Assembly: GCA_030847615.1 (NCBI GenBank)
Contig: JAUMIR010000012.1
Span: 3,837,501 to 3,901,500, forward strand
DNA: 64,000 bases
From: Gambelia wislizenii
Lineage: Eukaryota; Chordata; Lepidosauria; Squamata; Crotaphytidae
Direction of reading: 5' to 3'
Shown here: piece after piece, positions 35,396-46,872 of the stretch
Layout: every line of letters starts with the position of its first letter
Numbering within the stretch: the first letter of the stretch is position 1
The notes under the pieces: model-generated
The model's database searches: none
Told to the model about the DNA's origin: nothing
Seen by the model: the letters and a program-made list of their open reading frames with translations, nothing else
Program-made: the position numbers and the translations under genes

Positions 35396-36704
35396 CCAAC
35401 TCTCAATTGCCTACTAGCTAGAAAAGCTTCAATGTTTTTTGTTATCTAGGAATGTAAAAAATACTTGCAAATTTTCTCATCCTCAATGAAAAAGTGTGTC
35501 TCAGTACATCAAAACACCTCGTCAAGAAAATGGTCAGCTGCGTGAAATTTTTAGCACATTGAGACTTCTTTGGTGAAAAATTCATTTGTGCTTTTTAAAA
35601 AATGAAGTGGGCAGAGCTATCCAAATAATGTGGCTCAGTATACAAGGTATTCACAGGGAATCCCACAAGACAAAAGGAAAATGTCAAGAGGTGACAAAAA
35701 CTTGCTCCCCATCATGCGGGACACAGCATTCACTCCCTCCAGGAATGAGGAGCATGCCACTCTCCAAATACTGCAATGCCCATCACTCCGCCACTTGTTT
35801 ATGCTAGCTATGGCTGATGAGAGATGCAGTCCAGAAACATCCATGTGTTCCCCAGGAAAGGAAAGCATGGGGACAATATTGCTCTAGGAAATTAACTGGG
35901 TCATCTCCTCCTGAATTCTCAGCGATATACAGGGCGCAAAACCCACTGAGGCATCTGGCCAGGTTACTGGGAATGTTCTGTTCTCGGGATGCACCTGAAG
36001 TGACCCAAATTAGCCCCCTGCGAGCCTGTTCTCCCTCCAGCATGCTGGGCAAGGGCTTGTTTTATCATCCGGTTCTCTGATACAGCCCCAGCCATAACAT
36101 TTTGGTTTGGGGTCACTGGGAAGTCAGCACCCATTTCTTAGAAACGGGAGTGGTTTGCCTCTTATCTTTGGATGTTACCCAATCCTTTGCAGAAGCCAAA
36201 TAACTGAAGAGGAACGCTCCTTCCCTCGGTTTGCCAAGACCCCTGTCCTTAAAAAGTGCCACATTCCAAACTGAAGAATTAAAGCTGGGGTGGGCAACTG
36301 CGGGAGACCTTGGGGGAGTCGCACCCCCCACCTTCCCACACAAAAGAATCTCAAAATTTGTTTTGGCCCCAAAATATTCCCAACACTCTCTGGGGATGGT
36401 GGGGCTCAATTTCTCCATGTTCTTGGGGCCCCTGGGCCATTTTAGGTTCACGAGCAACCTTTTTACCTTCCAGTTTTTTTAAAGGGCTTTTCTGGGCTCA
36501 GGGGACTAAAAAATAGAGCAAAAAATGCCCCCCATGTCCCCTAGAGACTATTTTTGGGGTAAACATTCTATTCCTGGGGCCCACAAAAATGGCTCTGGGT
36601 GCCATCTGAAATAAAGGAGGATAGACAGAAAAGAGGACTGTAATTCATCTATAAAACCACCACTGGCCTCAGACTCTTGGAATAGTGCTATCCTCTCTTC
36701 TTAC

Positions 36705-36915
36705 CTTCTTTGCCTTCCAATGTCGGTTCCTTCAGAGAACAGGCCGGGGGGGCTTGGCCTTGCACAGGGCTGGGAGCTGGGCTGATGCCCCCATTGCTAT
36801 CAGGCTGGTCCTTGCCCCTCATTTCCTCCTGCCAAAGCGTGGACTTGGTGGTCGGGACCTTCTCGGCGCTGGGGATGTTGCTGCTGGTGACCGCCATTTT
36901 CGCTGGGCCCGGTTC
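36705..36915 (-). CDS. MPRIP: MPRIP internal exon: linker after PH1
   Basis: A 211-bp exon with acceptor TTTTAG/GAACCG and donor AAAGAAG/GTAAGA. It encodes 70 residues starting EPGPAKMAVTSSNIPSAEKV and continuing PTTKSTLWQEEMRGKDQPD, then a Pro/Ser/Gly-rich low-complexity stretch ending LEGKE. The conserved core TKSTLWQEEMR identifies the linker between the two PH domains. A serine run that I recall in the mammalian protein after AVTSS is short here (SSN). No fold is expected. It ends in phase 1, matching the next exon, which supplies AT to make Asp. Confidence 0.93.
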
Positions 36916-37294
36916 CTAAAAGCAAAGTGGAGTGTCAGTCGTTGCCATTTTTCATGCAAGGGTGGAGGGGACTTCCTTCAGACAGGGGTCTGATGCCAAT
37001 TTTACAGATGCAACTCCAATGGTGGGTGCAGTCAAAGGCAAAAAGGGATGAAATAAAAAATACCACCATATACTACCTTGAAATTCATATCATTGATTTT
37101 AAAAAAAAACTTACAAGAGGCATTTTTTACATTTAGAATGAAGAGGAAAGCAGGCAAGCTGGGAACCTAGCAAACAAAAGCAACCTGGGAAAGGAAATGT
37201 GGCCATCTAGCAAAATCCAGATACTGGGATACTTATAGAGGGCCAGATTCAGCCCCAGAAATTCCCGCACCCCTCTTTTAGGTTTTGACTCATA

Positions 37295-37465
37295 GGGAAC
37301 CAGCATGGACTAGGTTGTTGGATTAGGACTCTGGCCAACCAGGGTTTTAATCCCTGCCAGCTTGAGAGGAAGGCAATGGCAACCCCCTTCTGAAGAAATC
37401 TGGCCAAGAAAACACTGTGACGCTATTGCCATCCGTCAGAATCTACTTCAAGGCACATAACCATT
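37295..37465 (+). mobile_element. tRNA-derived SINE, internally deleted
   Basis: GTTGTTGGATTAGGACTCTG, CAGGGTTTTAATCCCTGCCA, then GAGAGGAAGGCAATGGCAAC and CTACTTCAAGGCACATAACC. The GGTGACCTTGGGCAAG body is missing. Confidence 0.7.
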
Positions 37466-37760
37466 AGGATTTCAGCTCACACTAACCAAGAGTTAAGAGT
37501 TGGAGTTGCAGAGGCAGAGCAGGAAACAATTTTGTGTGGAGTTGGAGTCGGAAGAAATGTACCAACTCTAATTTTGGCTTCACACTAAAAAATTATAATA
37601 TAATAACAATATATAGTAAATATATCATTTTGTATTTCTGTTTTATACTTAAATATATTTTATGTTCTATCAATCTAAATAGCTTGATGATTCACATCAT
37701 TGTGATGAAATGTCTTGTGCTACCATTTTACTAGAGTAGAATTGTTATTAGTAATTAATA

Positions 37761-37990
37761 CAGTTGTCCCTTCCTATTCGCTGGGGTTTGGTTCCAGGAC
37801 TCCCCGTGGATACCAAAATCGGTGAATACTCAAGTCCCATTATATCCAATGGCATAGCAAAATGGTGTCCCTTCTATAAGATGGCAAAATCAAGCTTTCC
37901 TTTTTGGATTATTATTTTTTTAATAATATTTTCAAGCCATGAATACTTAAATCCATGGATACCAAATCCATGGATACGAAGGGACAACTG
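37761..37990 (+). mobile_element. Tigger-like MITE, 230 bp, TA-flanked
   Basis: Ends CAGTTGTCCCTTCCTATTCG and CGAAGGGACAACTG are inverted; TA lies on both sides (37759-37760 and 37991-37992). The interior GGTTTGGTTCCAGGACTCCC and AAATGGTGTCCCTTCTATAA are shared with the copies at 55234, 57594, 59338 and 63411. It matches the pattern of pogo/Tigger-type elements. Confidence 0.9.
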
Positions 37991-38439
37991 TACATGTTTG
38001 CCATTTATGAATACGTTGGAGTCGGACATTAGACACATAGAGGAGTTGAAGACTTTGTGTACCAACTCCACAGCCCTAACACCAACCTAGGCCAGTGAGA
38101 CACCATTCAATGACTATCTACAGAAGGCTGATCTTCAAAATGACACTATCATCACATCCATGCTTTCCTTGCCAGCTATGATTAAACACAAATCATCACA
38201 TGTTGTGCCTACATTAATGGGGGAGAGCACCTGGCTGCCATTTTTAGCAGTAGCCAGCACAAGAGTAGTATAGCTCTCTGCCTGCCACTTGACACAGGCT
38301 AGTCTTTTATTTATTTTTTCCAGGAAAAATGGGATTACAATATTTGCAATATTGCTCTTGCAGCCCATCTCAGCAATGAACCTGTGCTTACAAGATGGAA
38401 GCCATGCTCTGGAACCCACACTGATAGTAAATTAAGTAT

Positions 38440-38780
38440 GAGGGAACATACAGAAAGGTGATCTCTGGAGATCACTACTATGGAATGATCTCTATCTTTC
38501 CTTGGCAGGTTTTAGATGCCCCATTAAAACCATCTCATTCTGCCAGGCCATCTCAGTTTGGCTTCTTAACTTGAGTTGGTTTTAAATCCTGTTTTTTACT
38601 ACCTTATATGTCTTGTTGCAGCTTTTTACAATCTTGGCTACTGGGAATGTTAAATTGCTTTCCACTGCTGGTTTCACTTCTGGTTAAAACTTGATGTTGG
38701 TTTTATTGTTTTTAATTTGTTTTTTACATTAATCTGCTTCAAGTGGTCTCTACTAAAGAGACAATACAGAGATTTTTAAA
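38440..38780 (+). mobile_element. L2-like LINE 3' region
   Basis: AT-rich noncoding tail: GCCCCATTAAAACCATCTCA, TTTTATTGTTTTTAATTTG, ATTAATCTGCTTCAAGTGGT. It resembles the 3' UTRs of the L2-like copies at 47830 and 61380. No coding remains. Confidence 0.45.
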
Positions 38781-40049
38781 ACTAAAATATGCAGCATTGG
38801 GGGGGGTATTACTTCCCCTGAAGGACTCACACCCTAATTTCCCAGAAAGGGGTTAGAATTTGAGGGTTCCCTTAATGTATATATGTGTGTATGACTTTAA
38901 TATACCCCCCCTCGATCTTCATCCTTTTTCTAACATTCTGGTTCAGCATGAAACTTCTTCCCACCCCAATCTCAGAAGAGCTAAAGGCCACTGTAACTAT
39001 AACACGTAGATATGAAGATCTTATTTATAGATTTTGTTAAGCTGCCAAATACAAAGGCTGCTACACCAGGGAACAGCTAACGAAAGACTTCCCGTAGGTG
39101 AAAGGGGAGCCAAGTGTTGAGCTTACAAAAGAGAATGGAAGAGTTTTTAATAGGCTTCCCTAGAGGGTGGGAATCAGAAATGGGGGGGGGAAAGAGGCAG
39201 AGTGAAAAGTAAATTTAGACATCAGGCACACCGATGCCTTCCAGAAAAGGTGAGCCCATGTGTACAAACACAGGAACATGGCTGATGTCCAGGAATGAGT
39301 TATATAAAAACAGGGGGCTATTTTTATGCAGGCTGTTAGGCAGCCTTGAACATCCATTTGGAAGGGTGGGATAAAAATCAAATCCAAATCAATCCACTCC
39401 ACCTTCCACTTCCATGCAGTGTCCTTCCCAAGATCTTATCAGAGCTGCATCCTTCCCTGTTTGCACCAGCAACAAAGATAACACCTCCCTTATTTAACCA
39501 CGGGGTTAATGTGAAGGATATCAGGGGCACCACATTTCACAAAGAGCCTTGTAAAGCAGCATAAGGAGCCAAGGATGCAGGATTAACAAGGTGGGCTATG
39601 GTATAAAGATGGGTAGGTGGTTTCAAATGGTAGTGGTGTGGGATCAGGTAAATTCAATAAGTGGTATCATAAAAACTGTACGATTTGGGAAAAGGAAAGC
39701 TGTGACAAGACTTCTTGGCATATAGATTCCCTTTTCGTATTTTGACTTATAAAGTTCTGAAGAATCCTCCATGCCAGAATACTACGCAAATCCTTTTACC
39801 AAACAGGAGAACATTCAGTGTATAAAAAGTCACCATACACCAACGGTTACATCAGGTAACAAAGCCACAGTAGCCAAAGATGTCTGTCTGGTAGATGAGG
39901 CAATAACACCAGGTTAATAACAGGAACCAGTATTGCTTGCGTGCCCTTCTGTCCCTGCAGGACAATAATCCCCAGACATAGCTAACTGCAGCCAGACGAC
40001 TACCCAGACTTGATTACTGCAACAGGTTGCACATGGAGCAGCCTTTGAA

Positions 40050-40938
40050 GACTTCTTGGTAGAAATATAGATCTATCAGATTATAATCTCAGTGATTTGG
40101 AATATGAAGTCTGGAGCAAAAGTTTTTCGTTTGTCCCCACCCCCAGGTATAATGCATTTCAAACCAGAATTGATATTTTCAAATTGGTAAGACAAATTAA
40201 ATTAAGATATCTTTATGGGGATACTCAATTCCAACCTAACACATTTAAACATTCTTCGAAATTCATGCCTGCAGTGTCCAACCATTGTATAGAAACTTTT
40301 GAGTCAGTGGTATTATGTGATATTAAAAAATTTGAAGACACACTGTCATGACCCTGGTATAATCTCAGTTTCAGAGAATATAATACTCTCAGAAATTTGG
40401 CCCGTCAAAAACCAGAGGACAAAGGAGGAACTATTGTTTTACAGAACAGGCAGGATTATGTAGCTGAGGTCACCCGTCAACTGAATGATAATCAAATTTA
40501 TAAACCCATTTCAGGAGATCCCACCAATTCCATTTAAAAAGTAATTAGAGTTATGGTACAAGAAGGGATCATGCTAGGCTACATTAATTCAACCACTGGG
40601 GCATATTTGATGGAAGAAAATCCAAGAATTCCTGTTTTTTATACTTTTCCCAAGATACATAAGCCGGGTTTCCCCCCAAAGGGTAGACCAATCTTATCAG
40701 GAACAGGCTCACTTACAGAACCGCTTGCAAAATACTTAAGATTTATTTTTGTCCCCTGAAGTATGTAAAACTCAGTCATATGTTAAAGACACAGAACATT
40801 TTATCCAGAAAATAGAAAATTTAACAACAAACCCTAATACATGTTTAGCTACCTTAGATGTAAATTCACTTTACACTTCTATACCCCATGAAGGAGCCAG
40901 AGAGGTAGTGGAAAAAGCATTGCATTCCCAAGAAATAT
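40050..40938 (+). pseudogene. Penelope-like element, reverse transcriptase remnant
   Basis: Three blocks read in turn: 40097-40351 (SFVPTPRYNAFQTRIDIFKL, VRQIKLRYLYG), 40353-40540 (YNTLRNLARQKPEDKGGTIV, YVAEVTRQLNDNQIYKPISG) and 40553-40938 (RIPVFYTFPKIHKPGFPPKG, RPILSGTGSLTEPLAKYLRF, then CLATLDVNSLYTSIPHEGA). PKIHK, GRPI.SG and LDV.SLYTSIPH are diagnostic of Penelope-like reverse transcriptases. The frame is broken by stops near 40349 and 40536 and a frameshift near 40755. The GIY-YIG endonuclease half is absent. It is interrupted at 40938 by another LINE. Confidence 0.9.
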
Positions 40939-41224
40939 AGATCACCAACAATGGTCCGCCCTGGCCTCACATCGGGAGGCATGGAGACGCACTATCCACA
41001 ATGCTGCAGCCTTATTTGAGAACTCACGCCGAACAAGTCTTGAAGAGAAACGACAACGCAGAAAGAATCACAACCCAGGAACATCCCCAAGGAAACCTTC
41101 TGCTGTGCTTTCTGCAACCAGACTTGTTTATCTCAGATTGGCCTTTTTAGTCATCAGCGTGCTTGCAGAAAGCGCAGGATGAGTCCTTCCTGAATCTTCA
41201 TTTGCGAAGAAAAGCCAGAGAGAT
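40939..41224 (+). mobile_element. Zinc-finger-tailed LINE nested in Penelope-like element
   Basis: Begins GATCACCAACAATGGTCCGC, contains the usual ...TTTTTAGTCATCAGCGTGCT... end and GCGAAGAAAAGCCAGAGAGA tail. It starts at the point where the Penelope-like frame breaks off. Confidence 0.85.
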
Positions 41225-41330
41225 GCTGACTAGAACTGGACCCACTGAACATATTTTCTTGCTTAAAAAAACAACAAGAAGACTCGCTTTCAATGAACTT
41301 CTAGGAAAAATTCAAGGAGTTAAATGACCT
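41225..41330 (+). pseudogene. Possible continuation of the Penelope-like element
   Basis: The reading LTRTGPTEHIFLLKKTTRR then LAFNELLGKIQGVK directly after the nested LINE could continue the fingers/palm region (RTGP... is reminiscent of the family), but similarity is weak. Confidence 0.35.
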
Positions 41331-42339
41331 ATGAACCCCTACATGGCTTTGGACAAAGATGGAATTGGCACCAGCTTCTTCCCTATCAATGTGCCTATGC
41401 GCTAAGAGATACATCAGAGGCCCTTCTCTGAATCGCCATCCTTTGTGAAGGCAGGCAGGTGGCAAAGGAAGACAGGAACCTTTTGGTGATGAGTCCAAGA
41501 TTGCAGAACACTTTTCCCTACAGAGCTGGTGCTCTTTTTTACCAGCTTTTAAACTTTTAATGATTAGTACTTTAAGGCCACACTTGTGTTTAAACACATA
41601 TGCACACCCTTTTTCAATTAAATTTTCTAACATGCATACTGAAGCCACTGCAAAAGGAGTGGACAACCATACGGTGGCCGTAGAAACTGGACCACTTGGA
41701 AAACAAAGGCAAGCTTTCTTTGCTGTTGGCTTGTGGTGAGAAATCCCCACCTCCCTGCTTCAAAAGTCTCATTCCCCAAAGCACAGGAGAGCACTGAAAA
41801 GTGGCCAAATGCAACAAAAGCCATTTAAAAGTGTGGCCCCTTCCTTCTGGCAACCCCTTCTCTTTCCCCCTCTTCCTCCTTTCTTCTTCACAAACAGCAC
41901 CACAGTTGCAAGAGCAAAATTTTGGCAACTCTATTGATGGCTGCAGGACAAGGTTAGATTCAAAAAATGAAAACAAAAAAACAGGAGTGAGTTTGCAAAT
42001 GTGCCCTGCTGGTGTTTTCCACCAAGGGTGGGGGAAATAAACCTGCAATAAAAAAACTTCAATGTCTGCACTCCCCAGTCCCATCCCAGCTGGCAGCAAC
42101 TGCAATCAATAGAACTAACATGGGTCAAGCCACCCAGATGTGAAGAAAAAAAAGATTTGTATAATTATACAAAACTGACTGTTACACAAGTAGGGGCTTT
42201 GCTAACATTTGTTTCAATGACATTTAATAACAGTGAATGACAGTGACAGCCGCCACACTGCATGCAGCAGAATTAAATTATACAATGCTACATAATGTTC
42301 TTGCTCAGTTACACCTATCGAATGCTCGCTTCTGATTGC

Positions 42340-42570
42340 TGTTGTGTGCCTTTACGTCATTTCCGACTTAGGGCAACCCTAAGGTGAAGCTATCATGGAG
42401 TTTTCCTGGCAAGGTAAGTGAAGAGAGGGTTCGCTATTGCTTTCCTCTGAGGCTGAGAGAGTGTGACTTGCCCAAGGTCACCCAGTGGGTTTCTGTGACT
42501 CAGCAGGGATTTAACTCCTGGTCTCTCAGAGTCCAACACTAAAACCAGTACACCACATTGGCTCTACTAT
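42340..42570 (-). mobile_element. tRNA-derived SINE, full length
   Basis: The minus strand has head AGAGCCAATGTGGTGTACTG, box B-like AGGAGTTAAATCCCTGCTGA, body CCCACTGGGTGACCTTGGGC, AGTCACACTCTCTCAGCCTC, and tail GGGTTGCCCTAAGTCGGAAA then GTAAAGGCACACAACAGC. It is the best complete copy in the window. Confidence 0.85.
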
Positions 42571-43621
42571 GCTTCTGTTAAGATGAACGAAAAGAAAACT
42601 CTCCTGCTCAGCTTCCCCACTGGCTTTAGAGTTTTCCCACTAAGCTGGTCAATCTTATCTCTTCAGCCTTGAAAGCCAGAAATGTGAGGAGCTCAGTTTT
42701 CATGAAAACACAGAGCTTAGAAAAAATAGACTTGCTTGGACTACAACTCTCTGCACTCTGCTGTCATAGAGATGGAAAATGCTCACCTTGAGACGCCAAG
42801 GGGCACCTAAGTACAAACAAATGCTGCTCAGCTCTAGAGTGCTCCAAACACTTGCACAGGTGTACAAGTCAAAGAAAGCAACTTTTCCCAAGCTCTGCAC
42901 AGGCATGCAAGATGGTACCACACTTAACAACCAAATTCTGCACCTGCAAGAGCCATCTGCACAATTTTGGATTCCATACACACATACCACCAAAAGGCAC
43001 AATTAAAAAACTTAAAAATTACACTGTCGCCAGAAACATGGGGTCCAATGGAGCCAAAATTATATGCTCATTTATGCCCCCAAAGTGGGTCTCCTGCTTT
43101 GCTGACAGCAAAGATATATTTCCTATTAGCCCATAGTGGCACTGAAACCCAAGAACTGGCTGGCACCACATCTGTGCCCACTGGCTACAGCTGTTTCAGC
43201 TGGAAACTCACCAGGGACCGGCCCTGCTCCAGAGACCACTACTCCGAGCAGTACTGCTCTAGAGGACATGAAGGGCAACTTTGCCATCTTTTGGGAGAAG
43301 CCTTGTTTTTGAACCAGGACGTAAACCATAAGGGACATTTATTTTGTCTTGTTTTATATGTGCCACAAAGGCCTCAAAAACAACTTTGAGGTACCCACAT
43401 TCTCAACATCTGTTGTAAGCAATAGAGAGCTGGATTTACCAAGGATTTAGATCTGACATAAGGGATTAAGTGTTGCATCTCAAAAAAGCAGCATCAGCTA
43501 CTTGGGAAACATAAGGGGTTGGATTCTGACCCTAAAGGACTCTTCTCTCACAGCTTCCATGTGGGAGGACTTGGTCAGAAAAGAATGACTCACAGACCTA
43601 CGTCAATTTTACATACAGAGG

Positions 43622-43642
43622 GACACACACACACACACAGAC
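43622..43642 (+). repeat. (AC)n microsatellite
   Basis: About ten CA units. Confidence 0.9.
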
Positions 43643-43778
43643 ATATACATACACTCGCACCATTTATAATCACAGAACAGAACTAAAAGTTGTTGCTGGA
43701 TCTCCAGAGAACTCAGTTCAGCCCTGAAAGATCTCTGAACCAGCTCAACTTTCACTGTGGCCTCTTATTTTCTAAGTT

Positions 43779-44918
43779 AGAATCATAGAATCATAGAATT
43801 GCAGAGTTGGAAGAGACCACGAGGGCCATCCAGTCCAACCCCCTGCCACGCAGGAAATCACAATCAAAGCATCCCCGACAGATGGCCATCCAGCCTCTGT
43901 TTAAAGACCTCCAAGGAAGGAGACCCCACCACGCTCCGAGGGAGTGTGTTCCACTGCCGAACAGCTCTGACTGTCAAAAAGTTCCTCCTCATGTTGAGGT
44001 GGAATCTCTGTTCCTGGAGCTTGCACCCATTGCTCCGTGTTCCAGTCTCTGGAGCAGCAGAAAACAAGCCTGCTCCATCCTCAGCGTGACATCCCTTCAA
44101 ATACTTAAACAGGGCTATCATATCGCCTCTAAACCGTCTTTTTTCCAGGCTAAACATACCCAGCTCCCTAAGTCTCTCCTCATAAGGCATTGTTTCCAGA
44201 CCTTTCACCATTTTAGTTGCCCTTCTCTGGACACGCTCCAATTTGTCAATATCCTTTTTGAATTGTGGTGCCCAGAACTGGACACAGTATTCTAAGTGAG
44301 GTCTGACCAAGGCAGAATAGAGTGGCACTATTACTTCCCTTGATCTAGACACTATACTTCTATTGATACAGCCCAAAATTGCATTGGCCTTTTTAGCTGC
44401 CGCATCACACTGTTGGCTCATGTTCAACTTGTGGTCTACTAGGACTCCTAGATCCCTTTCGCACATAGTCTCATTCAGCCAGGTCTCTCCCATCCTATAT
44501 TTATGCATTTCATTTTTCCGCCCTAAATGCAGTACTTTACATTTCTCCGTATTGAATTTCATTTTGTTAGCTTTGGCCCAGCTCTCCAGTCTATCCAGGT
44601 CATTCTGAATTTTGATCCTGTCCTCTAGGGTATTAGCTACTCCTCCCAATTTGGTGTCATCTGCAAATTTGATAAGTATGCCCCTAATTCCCTCATCTAA
44701 GTCATTGATAAAGATGTTGAATAGCACTGGGCCCAGGACAGAACCCTGTGGCACCCCACTGGTCACATCTTTCCAAGACGAAGAGGAGCCACTGCTGAGC
44801 ACCCTTTGGGTTCGGCCGGTCAACCAATTACAAATCCATTGAACAGTTAACTTGTCTAGCCCACATTCTACAAGCTTGTTTGCAAGAATGTCATGGGGAA
44901 CCTTGTCAAAGGCCAGTT
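43779..44918 (-). mobile_element. CR1 LINE, longest copy, uninterrupted C-terminal ORF2
   Basis: A 319-codon open frame (44823-43864) covers the last part of the CR1 reverse transcriptase: GVPQGSVLGPVLFNIFIND, the catalytic-motif region KFADDTKLGG, RIKIQNDLDRLESWAKANKM, NTEKCKVLHLG, then the same C-terminus as other copies ending [13 protein letters not shown] is the expected catalytic box. The 3' UTR and octamers end at 43779. Homology continues 5' to about 44918 (a TFDKVPHDILANKL-like reading), where the copy is truncated. The lack of stops implies a recent insertion; it cannot transpose without its 5' half. Confidence 0.95.
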
Positions 44919-45409
44919 ATCTTCACCAACCATCGCACATAGAGGATCCAAAAGACTGGTAACTATACTCCTTTGGAAAGGCACGGCAATCCTCCAGAAT
45001 CTTTTTTTCCCCTTCTTAAAACCATGCAATCACTAATGGGGGAGGCATAGTTGTGTGCAACACACATTTGCTCTCACATGCATGTGGTGAGTCCCATAAT
45101 TATACAGACAGCTCTATGATCCACAAAGCCCTTTTATGCAGCTTTTTGTGTTCCACAGTTCTAGAGCGCACTTAGAAAAGAAACAGAATAATGTTAAGAA
45201 AAGAAAGGCTTAACTTCCTTCCTTCCACAAAACAGTCAATAGCCCCATAAAGGCCAAATACAGACACAAAAGAATGTGTGCAACCCAGCCGTAAACTTAA
45301 GAGCACAAAGTTACTTTGCTCTAGTTTTGGAGAGAAAAGTGCCAAGGAAAAGCCGAGATTGTGCTAACCAGGACTGGAGGTTTTTCCCGCACCCCACCTT
45401 CAAACTTAC

Positions 45410-45494
45410 CTGTGGAGTCGGGGGTTCCACTTTCCTCTTCTTTTTTTGATTCTGCTTGTTGGTTCTCGGATAGACAACTAACATCTCCAGCCAC
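45410..45494 (-). CDS. MPRIP: MPRIP internal exon: end of PH1 and basic stretch
   Basis: This 85-bp exon has acceptor TTTCAG/GTGG and donor CCACAG/GTAAGT. The first base completes the glycine of the preceding exon, giving ISGWLEMLVVYPRTNKQ: the C-terminal helix of the first PH domain with its conserved tryptophan. A very basic run (NQKKKRKVEPPTPQ) follows. It matches the mammalian protein almost residue for residue, with one Met-to-Val difference by memory. The exon ends in phase 0. The lysine-rich run could act as a membrane- or actin-contacting patch or a nuclear signal; that is inference. Confidence 0.95.
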
Positions 45495-45884
45495 CTGAAA
45501 GTGAGAAAGAAGAGAGGGAAAATTAAGATGCATGTCAAGCCAAGGCAAGGGACAGCAGCAATAGGAAGTCACTCTGGATTGACAAAACCAGAGGCCTTCC
45601 TCCTTTCCCAAAGCAAGGTACTCACTGCTCTTTTCAAGGAAGGACTGGATTTTGAACTCATGCCCTGGGGGAAAGTTGTACTTCATTGTCCCACACTCTA
45701 AGAATCACAGGTTTAAGGCAATGGATTTCAAAAGGAAGGGGGCAAATTTGGGAAACAATACTGAGAAATACCCCACCAGGATTTTTGTTGTCAAATCACA
45801 CATAGCAGTTGGGTTGGACAGAGCCTTGTCGGTGCTTGCTCCCAAGCTCCTTTCTTGGTGCTTGGGGGTATGGGACCAATCTGA

Positions 45885-46388
45885 TATATATGACGAATGT
45901 TGCTGTCCTTGAGCAAGCAGGGATCACCAGTATTGAGGCCATGATATTGAGAACACAGCTGCACTGGCCAGGGCACGTTTCTAGGATGGAGGACCATCGC
46001 CTCCCAAAAATAGTACTCAATGGTGAACTCGCCATGGGTCAGCGTAAGAGGGGCACTCCAAAAAAGCGACACAAGGACTCCCTGAAACAACATCTCAGGC
46101 TCAGCCAAACTGATCACCAACAATGGTCCGCCCTGGCCTCACATCGGGAGGCATGGAGACACACGATCCACAATGCTACAGCCTCATTTGAGAACTCACG
46201 TCGAACAAGTCTTGAAGAGAAACAACAACGCAGAAAGAATCACAACCCAGAAACATCACCCAAGGAGACCTTCTGCTGTGCTTTCTGCAACCAGACTTGT
46301 TTATCTCGGATTGGCCTTTTTAGTCATCAGCGTACTTGCAGAAAGCGCGGGCTGAGTCCTTCTGAATCTTCGTTTGTGAAGAAAAGCC
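45885..46388 (+). mobile_element. Zinc-finger-tailed LINE, C-terminal ORF2 (long copy)
   Basis: A near-continuous frame (inside 45809-46435) reads TNVAVLEQAGITSIEAMILR, GHVSRMEDHRLPKIVLNGEL, KRGTPKKRHKDSLKQHLRLS, then CCAFCNQTCLSRIGLFSHQ with C..C...H....C spacing and RKRGLSPS. This is the conserved C-terminal tail (GHVSRMEDxRLPK) found in several animal non-LTR retrotransposons. It ends GTGAAGAAAAGCC followed by (TG)n. Confidence 0.88.
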
Positions 46389-46416
46389 AGTGTGTGTGTG
46401 TGTGTGTGTGTGTATT
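46389..46416 (+). repeat. (TG)n tail of the LINE
   Basis: About 12 TG units immediately after GAAGAAAAGCCA. Confidence 0.9.
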
Positions 46417-46479
46417 TGTATATGTAGCTTTTTAACCAACATATTTTTAAATTGCTTTTAATTCTCTTACTAGTCTAAA

Positions 46480-46598
46480 TTATACTGAACTTTAGTACAC
46501 TTTTAGCAATTTGAAGTTTTTAATCTATAGCTGTTTTAATTTTTTGTAAACTTCCCCAAGTCCCAAGGCTGGGGAAAAGATAGGAAATGAATAAATAA
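46480..46598 (+). mobile_element. L2-like LINE 3' end
   Basis: AACTTCCCCAAGTCCCAAGG then GGAAAAGATAGGAAATGAAT and AAATAA repeats: the AAGxxxxxTTGAGTCCC...GGGGTATAAATAA-type terminus. Confidence 0.45.
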
Positions 46599-46872
46599 TC
46601 TGGGGTTCAGCTGCAGCTTTACAGAGAATTTTACTGTGTTATTAACAGTATGACAGAGTGACATAATGAAACTACTTTTTAACAAAGCAAACTTGCTACA
46701 TACTGTAATTATTTTTTAACAAAGCAATATTTGCTCCATAAATTCACAGCATGAGAAAATAACAACAAGCACCATAGGTCAAGATGCGACTCTGGTGGAG
46801 GTATAAACACCCCAGTGGGGGGGGGGACCTGACATCATATTGTTACTTGTAGTTTTATTTTACTTGCTACTA

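Larger units (their letters stand above)
32396..36704 (-). other. MPRIP intron
   Basis: This intron holds an old CR1 end at 32453-32595, an (ATTT)n tract at 33247-33282, a 5S-derived SINE at 34681-34911, and GGGGTGGGCAA / GCCCACCC-bordered repeat tracts around 32900-33560, 35018-35395 and 36270-36620. 33600-34670 shows nothing recognised. Confidence 0.55.
36916..45409 (-). other. MPRIP intron
   Basis: This intron contains a SINE at 37295-37465, a Tigger-like MITE at 37761-37990, an L2-like 3' end at 38440-38780, a Penelope-like element with a nested LINE at 40050-41330, a SINE at 42340-42570 and a long CR1 at 43779-44918. 38800-40040 and 41340-42330 show nothing recognised. Confidence 0.55.
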
